Origin: Phoronis ovalis | Lineage: Eukaryota > Phoronida > Phoronidae | Assembly (NCBI GenBank): GCA_028565635.1 | Contig: JAOXYB010043059.1 | Span: 1-22,138, forward strand | Direction of reading: 5' to 3' | DNA: 22,138 nt | Part shown: piece by piece, positions 18,501 through 22,138 of the stretch | How positions within the stretch are numbered: position 1 is the stretch's first letter | How the letters are laid out: the number at the start of each line of letters is the position of its first letter | Made by a program: the position numbers and the translations under genes | Notes under the pieces: generated by a model | What the model was told of the DNA's origin: nothing | Database searches by the model: none | The model's input: only the letters and a program-made list of their open reading frames with translations

Positions 18501-21500
18501 TTGGAAAGAGTTCACTAGGTGAAGTGTCCCCTGATGTCTTTTCTTCTGGACTTTCCGAGTTACTGGAATATTCAAAAGTTGGTGATCGTGCAGGGACACT
18601 GAGAAATCTGGTATGTTGTGACTTTGACATGTCTCTTCGAGAGAGTTCAGTAGGTGATGAGTCTCCTGATGCCTGTTCTGGACTTGAGGAGTTACTGGAA
18701 TATTCAACAGTTGGTGATCTAGAAGGAATACTGAGAAATCTTGTCTGCGGAGATTTTGACCGGTCTCTTGGAGAGAGTTCACTAGGTGATGTGCTTTTCG
18801 ATACCAGTTCTTCCGGACTTTCAGAGTTACTGGTATATTCAACTGTTGGTGATCTTGCTGGAACACTTAGAAATCTTGTCTGTCGTGACTTTGAGCTGTC
18901 TTTTGAAGAGGATCCAGTAGCATATCTATAAGATGGTGCACTGCCAGTAATACTTTGAATTTTATCTCTTGAGTTAGTTTGTCTATCTCTTTCTCTTTCA
19001 TCAATTTGTTCCGTGTGTCTGTTACCTGGCAGATGTATCGGGACAAATGGAGATGGAGACCTTGATGAGCTAGTCGCAGTAATGTTGCCAGCTGTTGATG
19101 TTCTATCACTATCAGATGGTGAGTATGGAGATGTCATTTCAGGACTAAGACTTGGACTTGGTGAATGAACATATACTTGATGAGCACCTTGAATACCTCT
19201 TTCATTGAGAAGAAATGGATTAGATTTTAAACCACCTGGAGGCTTTACGGGTGCAATTTCCTCCTTTGTAGACTTTGCTGGACTTCGACCAACTTGGCCA
19301 CAAGAGTCCGATAGTCCAAAGCGATTTACAGCATGCTTTGGATTGTTTGGCATAAACTGATTTGCTTGTTCAGACATAGGCAACAACTCTTTCTTCTCAA
19401 TTCCATGCTGGCTCATCCACTGCATTTGTTGGTTACTCAACCCATTAGTAACAGTTCTCAGTAGTGGCTTCGTAGAAGCTTGAGAATCTAAAGCATTTTT
19501 CACGAATGATGTTTTATTCAGTAATTCCCCAAATACATGGTGCTGATTATCTATTTGGGATGTCTTGAACACTGTTGGTTGTACAGTTGCCATTTTCTCC
19601 TTTGAGGCTAAATACCTAGCTGTTGATGTCCTATCACTATCAGATGGTGAGTATGGAGATGTCATTTCAGGACTAAGACTGGGACTTGGTAATTGAACAT
19701 ATACTTGATGAGTGGCTTGAATACCTCCTTGATTGTGAAGAAATGGATTAGATTTTACACCACCTGAAGGCTTTACGGGAGCAATTTCCTTCTTTGTAGA
19801 CTTTGCTGAACTTCGACCAACATTGTCACAGGTACCCGACAGTCCCAAGGGATTTACAGTATGCTTTGGATTGTTTGACATAAACTGATTTGCTTGTTCA
19901 GACATAGGCAACAACTCTTTCTTCTCAATTCCATGCTGGCTCATCCACTGTATTTGTTGGTTACTCACGGCATTAGTGACAGCACCCAATGGTGGCTCTG
20001 TAGAAGCTTCAGAATCTAAAGCATTTTTAATAAATGAGGTTTTGTTCAGTAATTCCCCAAATACAGGGAGTTGACTATTCATTTGGGTTTTCTCGAACAC
20101 TGTTGCTTTTACTATATCTGTGCTAGGTTCTGTGTTGGTCTTTGGTGTAGTTCCTGGATTAGCTTGTGTGAAATAGAACTTATCCATGTACAAGCTATTA
20201 GTGGAAGGTTTTTTCCCTTCCTCTTCAGACGGTGCCCTATTTGAGATGCTGCTTCTTCGGTTTGCATGACTATGTGGTGTCCCAGGCAAAACTAAACCTC
20301 TGACACTTCTTTCTTTTCCATCCGGAGATTGTGATCGACATGTAGGTAATGGCTTGTCCATCCAGAGATGGCGTGCCCCAGAAGGAAAACCAGATCTATT
20401 TGTAATGCTGTCAATTTGATCATCTGGTCTTCCTGGCAGTACTAAGCCTCTGAGACTTCTTTCTTTTCCTTCTGGAGATGGGGAACGACATGCAGGCAAT
20501 GGCTTGTCCATCCAGAGGTCTTCTTTCTCAGAAAAAACACCAGGTATTCGTACTGGAAACCGTCCCGAAATGCTAAATGTTCGTCCTGATCCTGTTTTAA
20601 CAACAGGCATTACATAGCCTTGTAAGGAAAACTTCTGCTGTCTGTCAGATGACTGATTAAGCTTAGAAGCCTCATTGTCTTGTTGATTTGGTTCACTAAC
20701 AGATTTGATGAACTGAAATTTCTTTCGTTTTTTCTCAGGATTTGAAACTTTTTGTTCGATATCATTTGATATCTGAAGCTCTTGATTTTGATCAGATACA
20801 GTTTTCTTCTCTTCATCTTTGTCAGATACCTGTGCTTTCAGAGTTGATTTCAATCTACCCTTGTCATCTTCAACTACTGCAGCTTTACCTAGAGACAATG
20901 CATCCATGTTATCAACATTTCGAACCTTTTTATCACTGGGTTGTGATTCAACAGTATCATACGCAATGTTTTCTTCATTAACACTTTCATCTTTTCCAGT
21001 CTTTTGGAGTTCTGGTTTACTGCTTATAGAGGGCTCCTTATTTTTTCTGTAATCACTGTCAGATTTAACATACACAGCTGACACTGCATCTGATATATCC
21101 ATTGATTCTTCTTCCTTTGTCTCTTCTTGTATGATCTTTGAATGGTCAGTCTTGGGAGATACACCCTTTTTATCATGCTTAGCCTTTGGAGATTTCCTTT
21201 CAACAGGAGATTTTGATTTATCATCAGTTGGGTTATGTGTTTTGTGATGACCTTTGTTTGGGGTTTCTTTGCCTTCCTTGTCATGTGTGGATTTAGATTT
21301 ATTTTCATTCTTGTCATGGGATTCATTCTTAGCATTGTCTTCTTCACCTTCTTCCACGATGCTGACACGTCTGCTGTGACTTGCTCTATGAGCTTCTGCT
21401 TTCTTGTCACTGGTTTCATCTTTTTCTTTGCCTTTATCCACATGCTTGTTGTCCTTTTTTTCAGAAGATTTGCTTTTCTTTTTATCAGATGTCTTGTCCT

Positions 21501-22138
21501 TTTTGTCAGAAGATTTACCATCCTTTTTATCATGTGTTTTGTCCTTTTCGTCAGAAGATTTGCTATCCTTTTTAGCAGCTGTTTCGTCATTTTTGTCAGG
21601 AGAATTGCTATCCTTTTTATCTGGTGTTTTGTCGCTTTTGTCAGAAGATTTGCTATCCTTTTTAGCAGCTGTTTTGTCATTTTTGTCAGATGACTTGTCA
21701 TCCTTTACATCAAGAGTTTTGTCTTTTTTGTCCGGTGATGTGCTTTTTCTTTTATCAGGTGTTTCATCCTTTTTGTCAGATGATTTGCTATTCTTTTTGT
21801 CCTTTTTCTCTTTATCTTTGTTAGGTGATTTTTCCTTTTTGTCAGCAGATGTCTTTTCTTTTTTGTCAGATGATTTACTGTCCTTTTTCTCCTTATCAGG
21901 AGAATTGCTATCCTTTTTATCTGGTGTTTTGTCCTTTTTGTCAGAAGATTTGCTATCCTTTTTAGCAGCTGTTTTGTCATTTTTGTCAGGAGATTTGCTA
22001 TCCTTTTTAGCAGCTGTTTTGTCGTTTTTGTCAGGAGATTTGCTATCCTTTTTAGAAGCTGTTTTGTCAGATGATTTGTCATCCTTTTCATCAAGAGTTT
22101 TGTCTTTTTTGTCTGGTGATGTGCTTTTTCTTTTATCA
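15507..22138 (-). CDS. Exon A: giant repeat-rich disordered exon, 5' end outside window
   Basis: The frame is open from the right edge (codons in register from 22137) to the donor CAAG|GTACTA at 15507/15506, 2210 residues plus one base. No initiator or acceptor is seen, so the exon or protein starts beyond the window. Parts, by residue of this fragment: 1-232 Lys/Asp/Ser repeats; 233-530 Lys/Glu/Ser-rich and acidic; 540-616 two copies of the WMDKPLPxCRSxSPxGKER motif; 677-1016 a tandem duplication of a 176-residue block; 1075-1221 three to four copies of a 44-45-residue SP-rich block; 1222-1760 low-complexity linker; 1762-2062 eight tandem 39-residue units; then an Arg/Ser/Gln tail ending RGLFQ. 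No signal peptide, membrane helix or named domain is seen. If read through the donor, a stop comes at 15421-15423 with AATAAA at 15367-15372. Strong S/T-P content suggests heavy phosphorylation. Function unknown. Confidence 0.85.
15950..16854 (-). repeat. Eight tandem 117-nt coding units (39 residues)
   Basis: The core is YMDKPQPECRSPTPDGKER followed by TVQGLIMDRTP and KDYPVTT. The word GTCCATGATTAAACC or its variant recurs at 16183, 16300, 16417 and 16534, exactly 117 nt apart. Central units alternate YMDKP/KDYPVTT with YMGKP/KDYSVTT, so the latest expansion copied a 234-nt dimer. Edge units are diverged. Cys after the Pro-rich start and the RSPTPDG turn are nearly invariant. Confidence 0.95.
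18475..18915 (-). repeat. Three to four tandem 132/135-nt coding units
   Basis: Units have the form TRFLSVPARSPTVEYSSNSESPEE followed by TSPSELxxRDRSKSPQ. The plus-strand word GTTGGTGATC recurs at 18578, 18710 and 18845 (132 and 135 nt). Each unit has at least three SP dipeptides. The last, C-terminal unit decays after RTAYLARLS. Confidence 0.9.
19091..20110 (-). repeat. Tandem duplication of a 528-nt coding block
   Basis: Two copies, 19619-20110 (N-terminal) and 19091-19582, are offset by exactly 528 nt (176 codons). Landmarks are CAGTAATTCC at 20047 and 19519, and TGTTGATG at 19621 and 19093. By eye, nucleotide identity is near 90%. Both encode FGELLNKTSF, QWMSQHGIEKKELLPMSEQA, SNPFL and SPSLSPEMTSPYSPSDSDRT. 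The frame is kept. The block is more complex in composition than the other repeats and may contain short binding motifs. Confidence 0.95.
20290..20520 (-). repeat. Two dispersed copies of the DKPxPxCRSPSPxGKER motif
   Basis: The two copies read WMDKPLPACRSPSPEGKERS and WMDKPLPTCRSQSPDGKERS, each followed by a (L/V)RGLVLPG tail, and are 150 nt apart. A partial YMDK copy follows near 20180, and a KERSLRGLILPG copy near 16960. They are clearly homologous to the eight-unit array about 1200 residues further on, so they may be the ancestral, unexpanded form. Confidence 0.85.
21442..22138 (-). repeat. Lys/Asp/Ser coding minisatellite with 45-nt unit and 300-nt higher-order period
   Basis: The basic unit is AAKKDSKSPDKNDKT (15 residues), varying to KKDSKSSDKKDKTPD. 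A segment at 21598-21690 reappears almost unchanged at 21898-21990, exactly 300 nt away. The distal copy has two extra 45-nt units inserted. The array continues past the window edge. Long frames in the other registers and on the plus strand are by-products of the repeat. Confidence 0.95.

Noticed and set aside
21439-21441. GTG as the start of exon A's protein
   Set aside because: A bacterial-type start makes no sense in this eukaryotic context, and the same frame remains open to the window edge, so the real start is further right.
21024-22094. Long minus frames in another register (LLTK-type repeats) and a plus frame at 21235-21693
   Set aside because: All are alternative readings of the 45-nt Lys/Asp/Ser minisatellite and its flank. 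Only the register continuous with exon A runs through the whole region.

Overview
This is a window of metazoan nuclear DNA. It is AT-rich, with long exons, canonical GT-AG introns, AATAAA poly(A) signals, a TA/CA microsatellite, interspersed repeats and small inverted-repeat transposons. The repeat landscape and the weak relatedness of the coding sequence to anything I recognise suggest an invertebrate. I cannot name the phylum.

One very large protein-coding gene on the minus strand fills most of the window. Its 5' end lies beyond the right edge. Four exons can be read, and every splice phase agrees: exon A (22138-15507, ends in phase 1), exon B (10920-8540, enters in phase 1 and leaves in phase 0), exon C (8101-4733, phase 0 at both ends) and exon D (2379-1714, enters in phase 0 and ends at a stop with a poly(A) signal 56 nt later). 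Together they encode about 4348 residues, almost all low-complexity, Ser/Pro/Lys/Arg/Gln-rich and probably disordered. The chain is built largely from tandem coding repeats of at least five unrelated kinds: about 15 residues rich in K/D/S, 39 residues, 44-45 residues, a 176-residue tandem duplication, and 26-28 residues. Nearly all of them carry Ser/Thr-Pro dipeptides.

The only folded-looking parts are at the C-terminus. The end of exon C has a helical, Cys-containing stretch. Exon D has a two-helix hydrophobic segment that resembles the polycystin-1/PKD1-like family membrane segment (LP..W.Y ... LQW...S..Q ... LKV..A). The gene could be a giant membrane-anchored disordered protein, or a PKD1-like protein with an enormously expanded cytosolic segment whose ectodomain lies outside the window. 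Exon C can also be read into its intron, where a stop and two overlapping AATAAA signals follow at once. This predicts a second isoform without the membrane segment.

The non-coding parts hold: a probable LINE 3' tail on the plus strand at 467-786; a triplicated 35-nt repeat at 801-885; a degenerate tandem repeat family of about 0.4 kb units found in two introns of the same gene (2470-4300 and 12116-12860); a 506-bp hAT-like MITE with an 8-bp target duplication inside the first array; and a 1.44-kb TTAA-flanked inverted-repeat element in the largest intron. I found no tRNA, rRNA, CRISPR or bacterial-type features.
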